This document shows, piece by piece, positions 1-6,932 of a stretch of 13,479 nt of DNA (its first letter is position 1; each line of letters opens with the position of its first letter). The stretch is from NCBI GenBank assembly GCA_903970575.1, contig CAJCJC010000040.1:1-13479 (forward strand). The letters run 5' to 3'. The stretch comes from Alphaproteobacteria bacterium. GTDB taxonomy: Bacteria; Pseudomonadota; Alphaproteobacteria; BOG-932; Roseiterribacteraceae. The position numbers and the translations under genes were made by a program. Below the pieces are notes generated by a model. It did not search any database. It was given only the letters and a program-made list of their open reading frames with translations, and was not told where the DNA came from.

Positions 1-580
1 CGGCGATTTTACCCGCAATCTGCATCGCTGTCTCGACCAGCTGTTCGCGCGGCACGACCCGCTCGATCCCGCCATATTTGAAGGCGTCGGCGGCGCTGAT
101 CATCTCGCCGGTAAAGGCGAGGTAGCGCAACTTCTGCACCGGGAACATCCGTCGCAAATGAGCGCCGCCGCCCAGCGCGCCGCGATCGATCTCAGGCAAG
201 CCGAAGCGGGCGTCTTCCGCCGCGATCAGGATATCCGCCGCGCCGGAAATACCCACGCCGCCGCCAAGCACGAAGCCATGCACCGCGACGATCACCGGCT
301 TGGGATTGCGATGAATCGCCTTGAAGGTGGCGTAATTCCCGGCGTTTAGGTCGACGATCCGTTCTGGATGAGCCGCCATTTCCTTGATGTCGACGCCGGC
401 GCAAAAGCCGCGCCCCTCGGCCCGGATGATGATGACGGACGATTCGGGCTCATCGCCCAGTTCCTCGATCGCGGCCGCGAGGCTGTACCAACCGGCGCTG
501 TCCAACGCGTTGACCGGAGGGTGGTCGATGACCAGCTCGGCGATCTTGCCGTCTATCTGGGTGCGAAACGGTAGAGCCAT
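1..580 (-). CDS. echA20: EchA20-type crotonase-fold ring hydrolase (3' end outside window)
   Basis: 193 codons are visible from the ATG at 580; the C-terminus lies beyond position 1. This is a crotonase/enoyl-CoA hydratase fold. HPPVNAL lies at residues 20-26, the oxyanion-hole segment RAEGRGFCAGVDIKEM at 53-68, a second Gly-rich segment LGGGVG at 105-110, and FGLPEIDRGALG at 126-137. Those blocks closely match my memory of mycobacterial EchA20 (Rv3550). EchA20 hydrolyses the five-membered (D-derived) ring of HIEC-CoA in steroid breakdown. True hydratases have Glu two residues after the GGG; here that position is Gly110, as I recall for EchA20, while Glu130 is retained. This suits a C-C hydrolase rather than a simple hydratase. 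It is the last visible gene of the leftward operon, 82 nt after ipdB, with GGAGAAG before the start. The alternative is a generic enoyl-CoA hydratase, but the ipdAB neighbours argue against that. Confidence 0.85.
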   Translation of the reverse strand, partial: MALPFRTQIDGKIAELVIDHPPVNALDSAGWYSLAAAIEELGDEPESSVIIIRAEGRGFCAGVDIKEMAAHPERIVDLNAGNYATFKAIHRNPKPVIVAVHGFVLGGGVGISGAADILIAAEDARFGLPEIDRGALGGGAHLRRMFPVQKLRYLAFTGEMISAADAFKYGGIERVVPREQLVETAMQIAGKIA

Positions 581-615
581 CTATCTTCTCCAGCTATTTT
601 TAACCGCGTCTTGCG

Positions 616-642
616 CGCCCCCGGACTTTTGATCCGCGGGCG
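616..642. repeat. imperfect inverted repeat between ipdB and echA20
   Basis: CGCCCCCGGA and TCCGCGGGCG form a 10-bp stem with one mismatch around a 7-nt loop. It lies in the 82-nt gap between the ipdB stop and the echA20 start. No T-run follows on the minus strand, so it is not a standard intrinsic terminator. It could be a processing or stability hairpin inside the operon mRNA, or chance in GC-rich DNA. Confidence 0.3.
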
Positions 643-662
643 ACCCGGCCATGACGGATGGG

Positions 663-1454
663 TTAGCGTATGCCCGGCGGGTTATCCTTGATCACGGTGG
701 CGCGGATATTATGCGGGTCGAGCCGGCGGATGATCGCGAGCTGCTCGTCCGTCGGACCTTCGGTGGTCTTGATCGAGGGCGATTTCAGCAACGGAAAGCC
801 GGTCGCGGCCTGAACCTCCTCGAAGGTTACGCCGGGGTGCAGCGAGGCGACCTGGATGGCGTGCTCCGGACCGCCGAAATCCATCACGCAAAGGTTTGTC
901 ACGATCAGCCGCAAATCGACGAAATCGCGCTTCACCCCCGGCGGCCATCGATCGGGATTATAGCCAACGCCGCCCACCACATCGACCTCGCCCGGCACGA
1001 AGACCCGGGCGCTGTGATTGACGATGAACATCGAGTTCAGATGGTTGATCGAGTTTCCCGGCAGGCCGCGCACGCCGAGTTGCTGCACTTTCGGCTTATG
1101 GAAATCGCCGATGCAGGACAGATTGGTCTGGCCCCAGCGATCGATCTGGACAGGGCCGATCATGACGTGGCGCTTACCGCCCCACACGCAATCGAACACA
1201 CGGGCGAAGTTCATCGACCCGGAAAATTTCGGCCTGTAGTCGCCGCGCGGCCCGAGGGGGATCGGATCCTCGACAAGGAACGCCTCGCTGTCGGTCATCA
1301 GCAGTTCGGGCGTATGCGTCAGCTTGGCCAGGCTGGCGCCCAGGCGCGGGATCGGGCCGATGCCCGAGGCCAGAACCTCGCCATTGCCGCGCCAGGCCTC
1401 GGATGTTGCGACGACCAACAATTCGGCCAGGGAAAATTCGCTTGCTTGCGTCAT
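663..1454 (-). CDS. ipdB: IpdB, beta subunit of the COCHEA-CoA ring hydrolase
   Basis: A 263-aa CoA-transferase-like beta subunit. With IpdA it forms the enzyme that hydrolytically opens the last six-membered steroid ring (COCHEA-CoA). Segments that match my memory of mycobacterial IpdB (Rv3552) are LLMTDSEAFLVED (51-63), ARVFDCVWGGKRHVMIG (84-100), QIDRWGQTN (103-111), the signature GVRGLPGNSINH (127-138), MDFGGPEHAI (191-200), ASLHPGVT (203-210) and PTDEQLAIIRRLDP (234-247). The length fits the family (about 250 aa). The SENG-type catalytic motif of many class I CoA-transferases is not obvious; the comparable place reads TDSEAFL. AGGACG precedes the ATG. It starts 18 nt after the ipdA stop, as expected for co-translated subunits. 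Automatic annotation might call it glutaconate or 3-oxoacid CoA-transferase, which I think is wrong here. Confidence 0.88.
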   Translation of the reverse strand: MTQASEFSLAELLVVATSEAWRGNGEVLASGIGPIPRLGASLAKLTHTPELLMTDSEAFLVEDPIPLGPRGDYRPKFSGSMNFARVFDCVWGGKRHVMIGPVQIDRWGQTNLSCIGDFHKPKVQQLGVRGLPGNSINHLNSMFIVNHSARVFVPGEVDVVGGVGYNPDRWPPGVKRDFVDLRLIVTNLCVMDFGGPEHAIQVASLHPGVTFEEVQAATGFPLLKSPSIKTTEGPTDEQLAIIRRLDPHNIRATVIKDNPPGIR

Positions 1455-1472
1455 GATTTCGTCCTGCCCCGC

Positions 1473-2351
1473 TCAAAAAATCGGGAGCTTGAGCGACTTG
1501 ACCCGGTCCGGGCCGCCGATTTTTTCGAGATAAGCGTCTTCGCCGCCGGCGATGAACTCCGCCATGTATTTGGCCCAGCCATCCTCCTCGGCGGCGGAGG
1601 CGGCGTATTTCTTGAAATGGTCCATGTCCCAACCATAGCGGGCGGGGTAGGAGCTGGGGTGAGCGCCGTAGGGCGCGTGGATGATGCCGGCGACAAGATA
1701 GCGCTCGAACAGATTGGCGCGGGCCGTGTCCGAATGCGCCGCGTCGAGCCGATCGTACACCTCCTCGCAGCTGACATAGGCCGTCTCCGCCGCGCGAACG
1801 AACACCTCGTCGAAATATGTGTCCGGTCCCTCCGACTGGGTGTTGCCGAGTTTGTCGCCGCGATCGGCATGAACCAAGGCGACATCGAGGTTGATCGCCG
1901 GCATCGCAAGCAAAACCTCGCCATCGTCATAGGGAGAGGTGACGGTCTTAAAGCCGGGATTGTACTTCATCACGTCGGTTCCAAGCCCGACCCGGGTCGG
2001 CAGGAATGGCAGGCGCTGTCCGGCGGCGCGCAAGCCCACCAGCAACTGGCCCTCGTCCACCTCCATGACCTCGAGGCCGCCGGCCTGCCGCGCCTTGCGG
2101 AAATAAGGCTCAACCGGGATCGCATCCAGCGAGACGAAGCCATACACGGCTTTTTTCACCTTGCCGGCCGCGCACAGCATGCCGATATCCGCGCCGCCAT
2201 AGGCGACGATGGTCAAATCCTTCAAATCCGACCGCAATATCTCGCGGATCAGCGCCATGGGCTTGCGCCTGGGACCCCAGCCGCCAACACCGATGGTCAT
2301 CCCGCTTTTCAGCCGCGCGACCATGTCGGCCGCGTTCATCAATTTATTCAT
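1473..2351 (-). CDS. ipdA: IpdA, alpha subunit of the COCHEA-CoA ring hydrolase
   Basis: A 292-aa CoA-transferase-like alpha subunit, partner of the adjacent IpdB. The N-terminal GMTIGVGGWGPRRKP (17-31) is the glycine-rich CoA-transferase start. YGGADIGMLCAAGKVKKAVYGFVS follows around 51-74. VDEGQLLVGLRAAGQRLPFLP (98-118) resembles the IpdA-specific segment, and HADRGDKLGNTQ (161-172) is family-typical. Glu100 in the DEGQL segment probably corresponds to the catalytic glutamate reported near residue 105 in the mycobacterial enzyme; an alignment is needed to confirm this. Length matches mycobacterial IpdA (Rv3551, about 290 aa). The ATG at 2351 has only a weak GGACC upstream. It follows the fused hydratase/dehydrogenase gene by 24 nt and overlaps no other gene. 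Confidence 0.88.
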   Translation of the reverse strand: MNKLMNAADMVARLKSGMTIGVGGWGPRRKPMALIREILRSDLKDLTIVAYGGADIGMLCAAGKVKKAVYGFVSLDAIPVEPYFRKARQAGGLEVMEVDEGQLLVGLRAAGQRLPFLPTRVGLGTDVMKYNPGFKTVTSPYDDGEVLLAMPAINLDVALVHADRGDKLGNTQSEGPDTYFDEVFVRAAETAYVSCEEVYDRLDAAHSDTARANLFERYLVAGIIHAPYGAHPSSYPARYGWDMDHFKKYAASAAEEDGWAKYMAEFIAGGEDAYLEKIGGPDRVKSLKLPIF

Positions 2352-2375
2352 GGTGGGTCCGGTTGGTGGCTATTC

Positions 2376-4457
2376 TCATGCGCTGTAGAAACCTTTGCCC
2401 TCGAGCGCCAAACGCGCCAAAAGCGCCGACGGCTTGAAAAATTCAGGACCAACCCGCGCCTCGTATTTCAACAATGCGTCATGGATCGTCTTCAGGCCGA
2501 TCTGGTCGGCAAGAAACATAGGGCCGCCCAGATATGCGGGGAAGCCGAAGCCCATCAGCCAAATGACATCGATATCATGGGGTCGGGCGGCGACGCCCTC
2601 CTCCAGAATTTTCGCGCCCTCGTTGATCATGGCGTAGAGCAGGCGTTCGCGGATTTCACCATCCCCGATGGCGCGGCGAGCGATCCCCCGCGCGGCCGAG
2701 TGGCGGACGATCAGATCCTCGACGAACGGGTCGGGCGCGGCGTTGCGTTTATCGTCATAGGCGTAATAACCGGCCCCGGTCTTTTGTCCGTAACGGCCAA
2801 GCCGGTAGAGCTGATCGACGATATTCGCCTGATGCTCGCGCTCCGTCAAAATGCCCCAGCGAGCCTGCCGCGCGGCGTATTGCACGTCGATCCCCGCCAG
2901 ATCGGAGACCTGATAAGGTCCCATCGCGAAGCCGAAATCGACCAGCACCTTGTCGATTTGCCAGGGCGTCGCCCCTTCCTCTAGCAGGAACATGGCTTCG
3001 CGCGAGCGCTTGGACAGCATGCGGTTACCGACGAAGCCATCGCTGATTCCGACCAGAACGGACACTTTCCCGATCGCCTTGCCGATCTTCATCACAGTGG
3101 CGATGACATCCGGCGCGGTCTTGGCGCCGCGCACGTTTTCCAACAGCCGCATGACATTGGCGGGGTTGAAGAAATGCATTCCGACCACGTCCGCTGGCCT
3201 GCCGCTCGCCTCGGCCAGAATATCGATATCGAGATAGGACGTATTGGTCGCCAGAATCGCGCCCAGACGCGTTACCTGCCCCAGCTTGGTGAAAACTTGG
3301 ATCTTGGCCGCCATGTCCTCGAACACGGCCTCCACCACAAGGTCGACCTCGGACAGGGCTTCGAAATGCGTCGACAGCGTGACGAGAGCGAGCTTGGCCT
3401 CAAGACCTTCCTCGGTCATCGCGCCCTTCGCGACCGCGCCGCCCAGAATCTTGCGCATTGTCGCAAGCGATTTATCCAGGGATGGCTGATCGAGACCCAC
3501 GATGACGACGGGATAGCCGGCGTTCAGGAAGGATATGGCGATCCCGGTCCCCATGGCGCCCGGCCCGACAACACCGACGGAATTGACAGGGCGCGCCTGA
3601 ATTTCCGGCGAAAAGCCGGGAATCTTGGCGACTTCGCGTTCGGCGAAAAATGCGTGTCGCTGCGCCTTGGATTGCGGCCCGCGCATGAGTTCGAGACAGA
3701 GCGCATATTCGCGCTCGCAACCTTCCTCTAGAGGATAGTCGACCGCGAACCTGACAGCGTCCACGCAGGCTTGCGGCGCCAGAAAACCGCGCTGGCGCTT
3801 GGCCAGTTTCTTTTTGAACTCATCAAAGATCGCGGGATCAACGGCCGCGACCGGAAGCTCGCCGGTCCTGCGGATCGGCCAGCCCTCCTCCAAAAGTCGC
3901 TCGACGAAAGCGATAGCGCCTTGGAGAAGATCGCCCCCAACGATCTCGTCGATAAGACCGATCGCCTTGGCCTTAGGGGCGGGAATGTCGCCGCCCTCGG
4001 TAATCATCGTAAGGGCTGTTTCCACTCCGACCAGGCGCGGCAGACGCTGCGTGCCGCCGGCTCCGGGCAGAATGCCCAGCTTGACCTCCGGCAGCCCAAA
4101 GCGTGCTTGTTCGGTGGCGACGCGGAAATGGCACGCCATCGCAACCTCGAGGCCGCCGCCCAACGCCGTGCCGTGGATGGCCGCGATCAGGGGCTTATTC
4201 GTGCGCTCAAGGTCGAAGACCAGATTGTTGATGAGAGGCGGCTGCATCGGGCCGCCGAATTCGCGAATATCGGCGCCGGCGATAAAAGTGCGCCCCGCGC
4301 AGATAAGGACAAGCGCCCGGATTTCCGAATCCGCCTCCGCCATCCGCACCGCGTCGGCGAGACCGGCGCGCACCGCCTGCGACAATGCGTTGACGGGCGG
4401 GTTGTCGACCGTGGCGATTCCAATCTCGCCCTGCCTGGAAAAGGTGACGCCGGCCAT
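2376..4457 (-). CDS. FadB/FadJ-type enoyl-CoA hydratase / 3-hydroxyacyl-CoA dehydrogenase fusion
   Basis: A 693-aa multifunctional beta-oxidation enzyme that hydrates an enoyl-CoA and oxidises the resulting 3-hydroxyacyl-CoA with NAD. The hydratase domain is residues 1 to about 185, with oxyanion segment FIAGADIREF (58-67) and both catalytic glutamates visible: E104 in GGGLEVA and E124 in FGLPEVKLGILPG. The dehydrogenase Rossmann domain starts near 293 with GVVGPGAMGTGIA. The catalytic-type residues are H428 (GMHFFNPANVM), E440 and N478 (DGFVGNRM). C-terminal helical domains follow at about 474-570 and 595-690. The size is that of FadJ/peroxisomal-type proteins. The start codon abuts the TAG of the preceding gene with no gap, so translation is probably coupled. 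Position beside ipdAB suggests it acts on an acyl-CoA from ring opening, but the substrate cannot be read from sequence. Confidence 0.9.
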   Translation of the reverse strand: MAGVTFSRQGEIGIATVDNPPVNALSQAVRAGLADAVRMAEADSEIRALVLICAGRTFIAGADIREFGGPMQPPLINNLVFDLERTNKPLIAAIHGTALGGGLEVAMACHFRVATEQARFGLPEVKLGILPGAGGTQRLPRLVGVETALTMITEGGDIPAPKAKAIGLIDEIVGGDLLQGAIAFVERLLEEGWPIRRTGELPVAAVDPAIFDEFKKKLAKRQRGFLAPQACVDAVRFAVDYPLEEGCEREYALCLELMRGPQSKAQRHAFFAEREVAKIPGFSPEIQARPVNSVGVVGPGAMGTGIAISFLNAGYPVVIVGLDQPSLDKSLATMRKILGGAVAKGAMTEEGLEAKLALVTLSTHFEALSEVDLVVEAVFEDMAAKIQVFTKLGQVTRLGAILATNTSYLDIDILAEASGRPADVVGMHFFNPANVMRLLENVRGAKTAPDVIATVMKIGKAIGKVSVLVGISDGFVGNRMLSKRSREAMFLLEEGATPWQIDKVLVDFGFAMGPYQVSDLAGIDVQYAARQARWGILTEREHQANIVDQLYRLGRYGQKTGAGYYAYDDKRNAAPDPFVEDLIVRHSAARGIARRAIGDGEIRERLLYAMINEGAKILEEGVAARPHDIDVIWLMGFGFPAYLGGPMFLADQIGLKTIHDALLKYEARVGPEFFKPSALLARLALEGKGFYSA

Positions 4458-5435
4458 CTACGCCATCACCACGATTGTCTTTCCTTTGGCCTGACGACCC
4501 GTGACATGCGCAATGGCTTCCGCCGCTTTGTCCAGCGTATAGGTCGCGGAAACGCAGGGCTTGAGCTTACCGGCGGAATACCAGTCCAATAATTCGGCCA
4601 CGTCCGCCCGCCCTTTTGCAGGGTCGGCCTTAAGGGCGGCGCCCCAATAGACGCCGATCAGGGCTGAGCTTTTCAATAGCAGCAGATTAAGCGGGATGCG
4701 TGGAATATCTCCCGCCGCGAAGCCCACCACCAGATAACGTCCGAGCCACGCCATGCCGCGCACAGCCTGCTCGGCAAGCTCCCCGCCGACGGGATCGTAA
4801 ACGACATTGACGCCTTTGCCGGCGGTCAGCGCCTTGATGCGATCGCGCAGGTTTTCCGTGGCGTAGTTAATGGTTTCGTCGGCGCCGTAGTCCCGACAAA
4901 GCGCCAGTTTCTCGTCGCTCGACGCCGCGGCGATCACCCGGGCGCCCATGACCTTGCCGATCTCAACCGCGGTCAGACCGACGCCGCCCGCGGCGCCGAG
5001 AACCAGCAAGGTTTCACCGGGCTTAAGGCCGCCACGGGTCTTAAGCGCATGGTGGGAGGTGGCGTAGGTGATGAGGAACCCGGCGCCGTCCGCAAAGCTC
5101 ATGGAGTCCGGCATGGGGAACACCAGCCACGATTCGACCAGAACCTCCTGCGCCATACCGCCAACGCCCGGAAAGGCGATGACATTTTGCCCAAGAGCGA
5201 GATTTTCGACGCCGGCGCCGACCTCTTGGATCACGCCCGCGACTTCTAGGCCGGGCGAGAACGGCAGCGGCGGTTTCGTCTGGTATTTGCCTTGAACAAT
5301 CAAACCGTCGGGGAAATTAACGCCGCAAGCCTTGACCGCGATAACGACCTGCCCCGCGCCGGCATGCGGCGACGCGACGTCTTCCAGGACAAGCTGGTCG
5401 ACCGGGCCGAATTCCTTGCATAAGACGGCTTTCAT
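4458..5435 (-). CDS. zinc-independent MDR / NADPH:quinone oxidoreductase-like enzyme
   Basis: A 325-aa medium-chain dehydrogenase/reductase of the quinone-oxidoreductase branch. The GroES-like half includes VNFPDGLIVQGKYQ (39-52) and PGLEVAGVIQEVG (61-73). The Rossmann half has the nucleotide-binding GAAGGVG at 147-153. The Cys/His set of zinc-binding alcohol dehydrogenases is not seen. Such enzymes reduce quinones, enones or enoyl-CoA derivatives with NADPH. It is the first gene of the leftward operon, with GGGAAGG ahead of its ATG. Its TAG is immediately followed by the ATG of the fusion gene. A role in reducing a double bond in steroid-derived CoA esters is possible by context only; it is not a member of the mycobacterial ipdAB set that I know of. 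Confidence 0.85.
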   Translation of the reverse strand: MKAVLCKEFGPVDQLVLEDVASPHAGAGQVVIAVKACGVNFPDGLIVQGKYQTKPPLPFSPGLEVAGVIQEVGAGVENLALGQNVIAFPGVGGMAQEVLVESWLVFPMPDSMSFADGAGFLITYATSHHALKTRGGLKPGETLLVLGAAGGVGLTAVEIGKVMGARVIAAASSDEKLALCRDYGADETINYATENLRDRIKALTAGKGVNVVYDPVGGELAEQAVRGMAWLGRYLVVGFAAGDIPRIPLNLLLLKSSALIGVYWGAALKADPAKGRADVAELLDWYSAGKLKPCVSATYTLDKAAEAIAHVTGRQAKGKTIVVMA

Positions 5436-5551
5436 GAACCCTTCCCGCGAACCCCGTCTTTAGTCCCCGGCCTTTGAACCGGATGATCGATACGCATCGG
5501 CGCCCGGGCGGCGGCGGCGTCAACGCCAATCGCAAAATGCCCTGCCGCGTA

Positions 5552-5580
5552 ATTACATCGACAAATTTTTACGCATTGAA
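5552..5580 (-). promoter_or_regulatory. candidate promoter of the leftward steroid operon
   Basis: Reading the minus strand, TTCAAT (plus 5575-5580) and TGTAAT (plus 5552-5557) are separated by 17 nt. The -10 matches consensus at 5 of 6 positions; the -35 is poor (3 of 6). A weak -35 with the inverted repeat about 12 bp upstream would suit activator dependence. The predicted leader is about 110 nt. Confidence 0.35.
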
Positions 5581-5591
5581 CCGCCGCAGCG

Positions 5592-5615
5592 CCATGACAG
5601 GCGGCAACGTCATGG
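5592..5615. promoter_or_regulatory. candidate operator: inverted repeat CCATGAC-N10-GTCATGG
   Basis: Two perfect 7-bp arms at 5592-5598 and 5609-5615 lie 17 bp apart start to start, roughly one and a half helical turns, between two divergently transcribed catabolic units. The geometry suits a dimeric regulator (TetR, LysR, GntR or IclR class). No regulator gene is in the window. Confidence 0.45.
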
Positions 5616-5684
5616 AATGAACTACCCTCCTACCTCTACAGGACGAGTTTTGGAATCACAAGCCAAGGCGCGCGGCGGTTAGAC

Positions 5685-5711
5685 TTGATCGGCGTATCGG
5701 GCTCCTATTCT
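5685..5711 (+). promoter_or_regulatory. weak candidate promoter for ipdF
   Basis: TTGATC (5685-5690) and TATTCT (5706-5711) lie 15 nt apart, shorter than ideal; TATGCT at 5711-5716 is an alternative -10 with a 20-nt spacer. It is placed correctly, 70-100 bp before the ipdF start, but the match is poor. Confidence 0.25.
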
Positions 5712-5783
5712 ATGCTGCAGCCGACATGGCGGCCTGATACGCGCAGGCCATGGCGGAAAAGGCATAGAGGTGAACGGACGCCG

Positions 5784-6569
5784 ATGACCGACATTCTCGA
5801 CTTTACCGGCAAGGTCGTCCTTGTCACCGGCGGCGGCCGAGGCGTGGGACGCGGTATCACGCGGAGCTTCCTCGATCGCAGCGCCACCCTCGTGATCTGC
5901 GGCCGCAACGCCCCCGAAACGCCGAGCCGGGGCCCGGCCGGCGAAGCGCGCTTCATCAAGGCTGACGTCCGCGACGCCGCCCAGGTCGACGCGATGATCG
6001 CGGAGATCGAGTCCCGCTTCGGCAGGCTTGACGTCGTCATCAACAACGCCGGAGGCGCGCCGCCGGCCGATCCGTCCACGGCCTCGCCGCGGTTTTCGGA
6101 ATCGATCGTGAAATTGAACCTGCTGGCGCCGCTCTTCGTATCGCAGGCCGCCAACAGGATCATGCAGAACCAGGAAAGCGGCGGCAGCATCGTGAATATC
6201 GCGAGCGTTACCGTGCCGAGGCCCGAACCGCAAACGGCGGCTTATGGCGCCGCCAAAGCCGGTTTGTGCAACCTGTCCCAGGCGTTGGCGATCGCCTGGG
6301 CGCCCAAGGTCAGGGTCAACGCCATCATCGCGGGGCTGATCCGCACGGAACTGGCGCATCTGCATTACGGTGACGAGGACGGTATCCGGAAGGTTGCGGC
6401 CACGATCCCGCTTGGCCGGATGGCGTCACCCGATGACATCGCCAATGCCTGCCTTTATCTGGCATCGCGGCTATCGAGCTATGTTACCGGATCGAGCCTG
6501 ACAGTCGATGGCGGCGGCCAATTGCCGAGCTTCGCCGAAGCCGCTAGCGGCCATTCCGAGCGGGGATAG
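5784..6569 (+). CDS. ipdF: IpdF-like short-chain dehydrogenase of steroid C/D-ring catabolism
   Basis: A 261-aa classical SDR. The cofactor motif TGGGRGVG is at 15-22, NNAG at 87-90, N112, and the catalytic S141, Y154 and K158 (YGAAK). The C-terminal half carries segments that resemble mycobacterial IpdF (Rv3559c) as I remember it: NLLAPLFVSQ (112-121), AWAPKVRVNA (171-180), HYGDEDGIRKVAATIPLGR (194-212) and VDGGG (241-245). IpdF oxidises the 5-hydroxyl of 5-OH-HIC-CoA, upstream of EchA20 and IpdAB. The reading frame is open back to a TTG at 5685, but homology starts at MTDILDFTGKVVLVTGG, so I chose the ATG at 5784 (GGACG lies 3 nt and AGAGGTG about 11 nt upstream). It is divergent from the ipdAB operon. 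A generic SDR is the alternative; the context makes IpdF the better call. Confidence 0.78.
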   Translation: MTDILDFTGKVVLVTGGGRGVGRGITRSFLDRSATLVICGRNAPETPSRGPAGEARFIKADVRDAAQVDAMIAEIESRFGRLDVVINNAGGAPPADPSTASPRFSESIVKLNLLAPLFVSQAANRIMQNQESGGSIVNIASVTVPRPEPQTAAYGAAKAGLCNLSQALAIAWAPKVRVNAIIAGLIRTELAHLHYGDEDGIRKVAATIPLGRMASPDDIANACLYLASRLSSYVTGSSLTVDGGGQLPSFAEAASGHSERG

Positions 6570-6572
6570 AAG

Positions 6573-6932
6573 ATGTTCAAGGTTATGGTCCTGGTGTCCC
6601 GCAAACCGGGATTGTCGCATGCGGAGTTCGTGAATTACTACGAGACCCGCCACGCCAAATTGATCTGGGCGACATTCCCCTGGATCGTGGATTATAGGCG
6701 GAATTTCGTCGATCTGACCGGCGCCATTTTGGGCCAGGACGCCGCTCCACCGGATTTCGACGCGATCACGGAAATCTGGTTCGCGGACCGCGCCGGCTAT
6801 GACAGGATGCTGGCGGTCCACGCCGCGCCGGAAACCGGGCGCGCCGTCAGCGACGACGAGGATAAATTCCTGGACAGGAGCAAGATCAGGTTCTTTATCG
6901 TGGACGAGCGCGGAGCAGACCGGGGTCGCTAG
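6573..6932 (+). CDS. EthD-family small alpha/beta-barrel protein
   Basis: A 119-aa protein with the EthD/dimeric alpha-beta barrel pattern. The N-terminal strand FKVMVLVSRKPGLSHAEF (2-19) is followed by a helix with YYETRHAKL, then FDAITEIWFADRAGYDRML in the second half. EthD-like proteins are often found in catabolic clusters; some are needed for oxidation steps, but their chemistry is mostly unproven. It begins 3 nt after the ipdF stop, so the two are surely co-transcribed, which ties it to steroid ring breakdown by context. Its TAG overlaps the stop codon of the converging SDR gene through a shared CTAG (6929-6932). No catalytic residue can be assigned. Confidence 0.75.
   Translation: MFKVMVLVSRKPGLSHAEFVNYYETRHAKLIWATFPWIVDYRRNFVDLTGAILGQDAAPPDFDAITEIWFADRAGYDRMLAVHAAPETGRAVSDDEDKFLDRSKIRFFIVDERGADRGR

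Larger units (their letters stand above)
5436..5783. other. divergent control region between the leftward operon and ipdF
   Basis: This 348-bp stretch has no credible gene. It separates the leftward operon start (5435) from the ipdF start (5784), so it must hold promoters for both directions. It contains a 7-10-7 inverted repeat at 5592-5615 and weak sigma70-like hexamers on each side. I saw no match to the actinobacterial KstR2 consensus (AAGCAAG-N2-CTTGCTT) by eye. Confidence 0.7.

Noticed and set aside
616..642. Intrinsic terminator between ipdB and echA20
   Set aside because: The stem has a mismatch and no T-run on the minus strand, and echA20 follows with its own ribosome site in the same direction, so read-through is expected.
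663..2351. Annotation of the pair as glutaconate or 3-oxoacid CoA-transferase
   Set aside because: The motif blocks follow IpdA/IpdB rather than classical transferases, and echA20 and ipdF are neighbours.
651..2984. 777-codon open frame on the + strand
   Set aside because: It lies antisense to ipdB, ipdA and part of the fusion gene, which all have clear family motifs. Its translation is Arg/Asp/His-rich with no recognisable domain. Long antisense frames are common opposite GC-rich genes with strong third-base bias.
3771..4592. 273-codon + strand open frame opposite the fusion and MDR genes
   Set aside because: Antisense shadow of well-supported coding sequence, with no domain and no plausible promoter or ribosome site.
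5685..5783. N-terminal extension of ipdF from a TTG start
   Set aside because: The extra 33 residues have no SDR similarity, and the TTG coincides with the candidate -35 box. The ATG at 5784 gives the normal family start.
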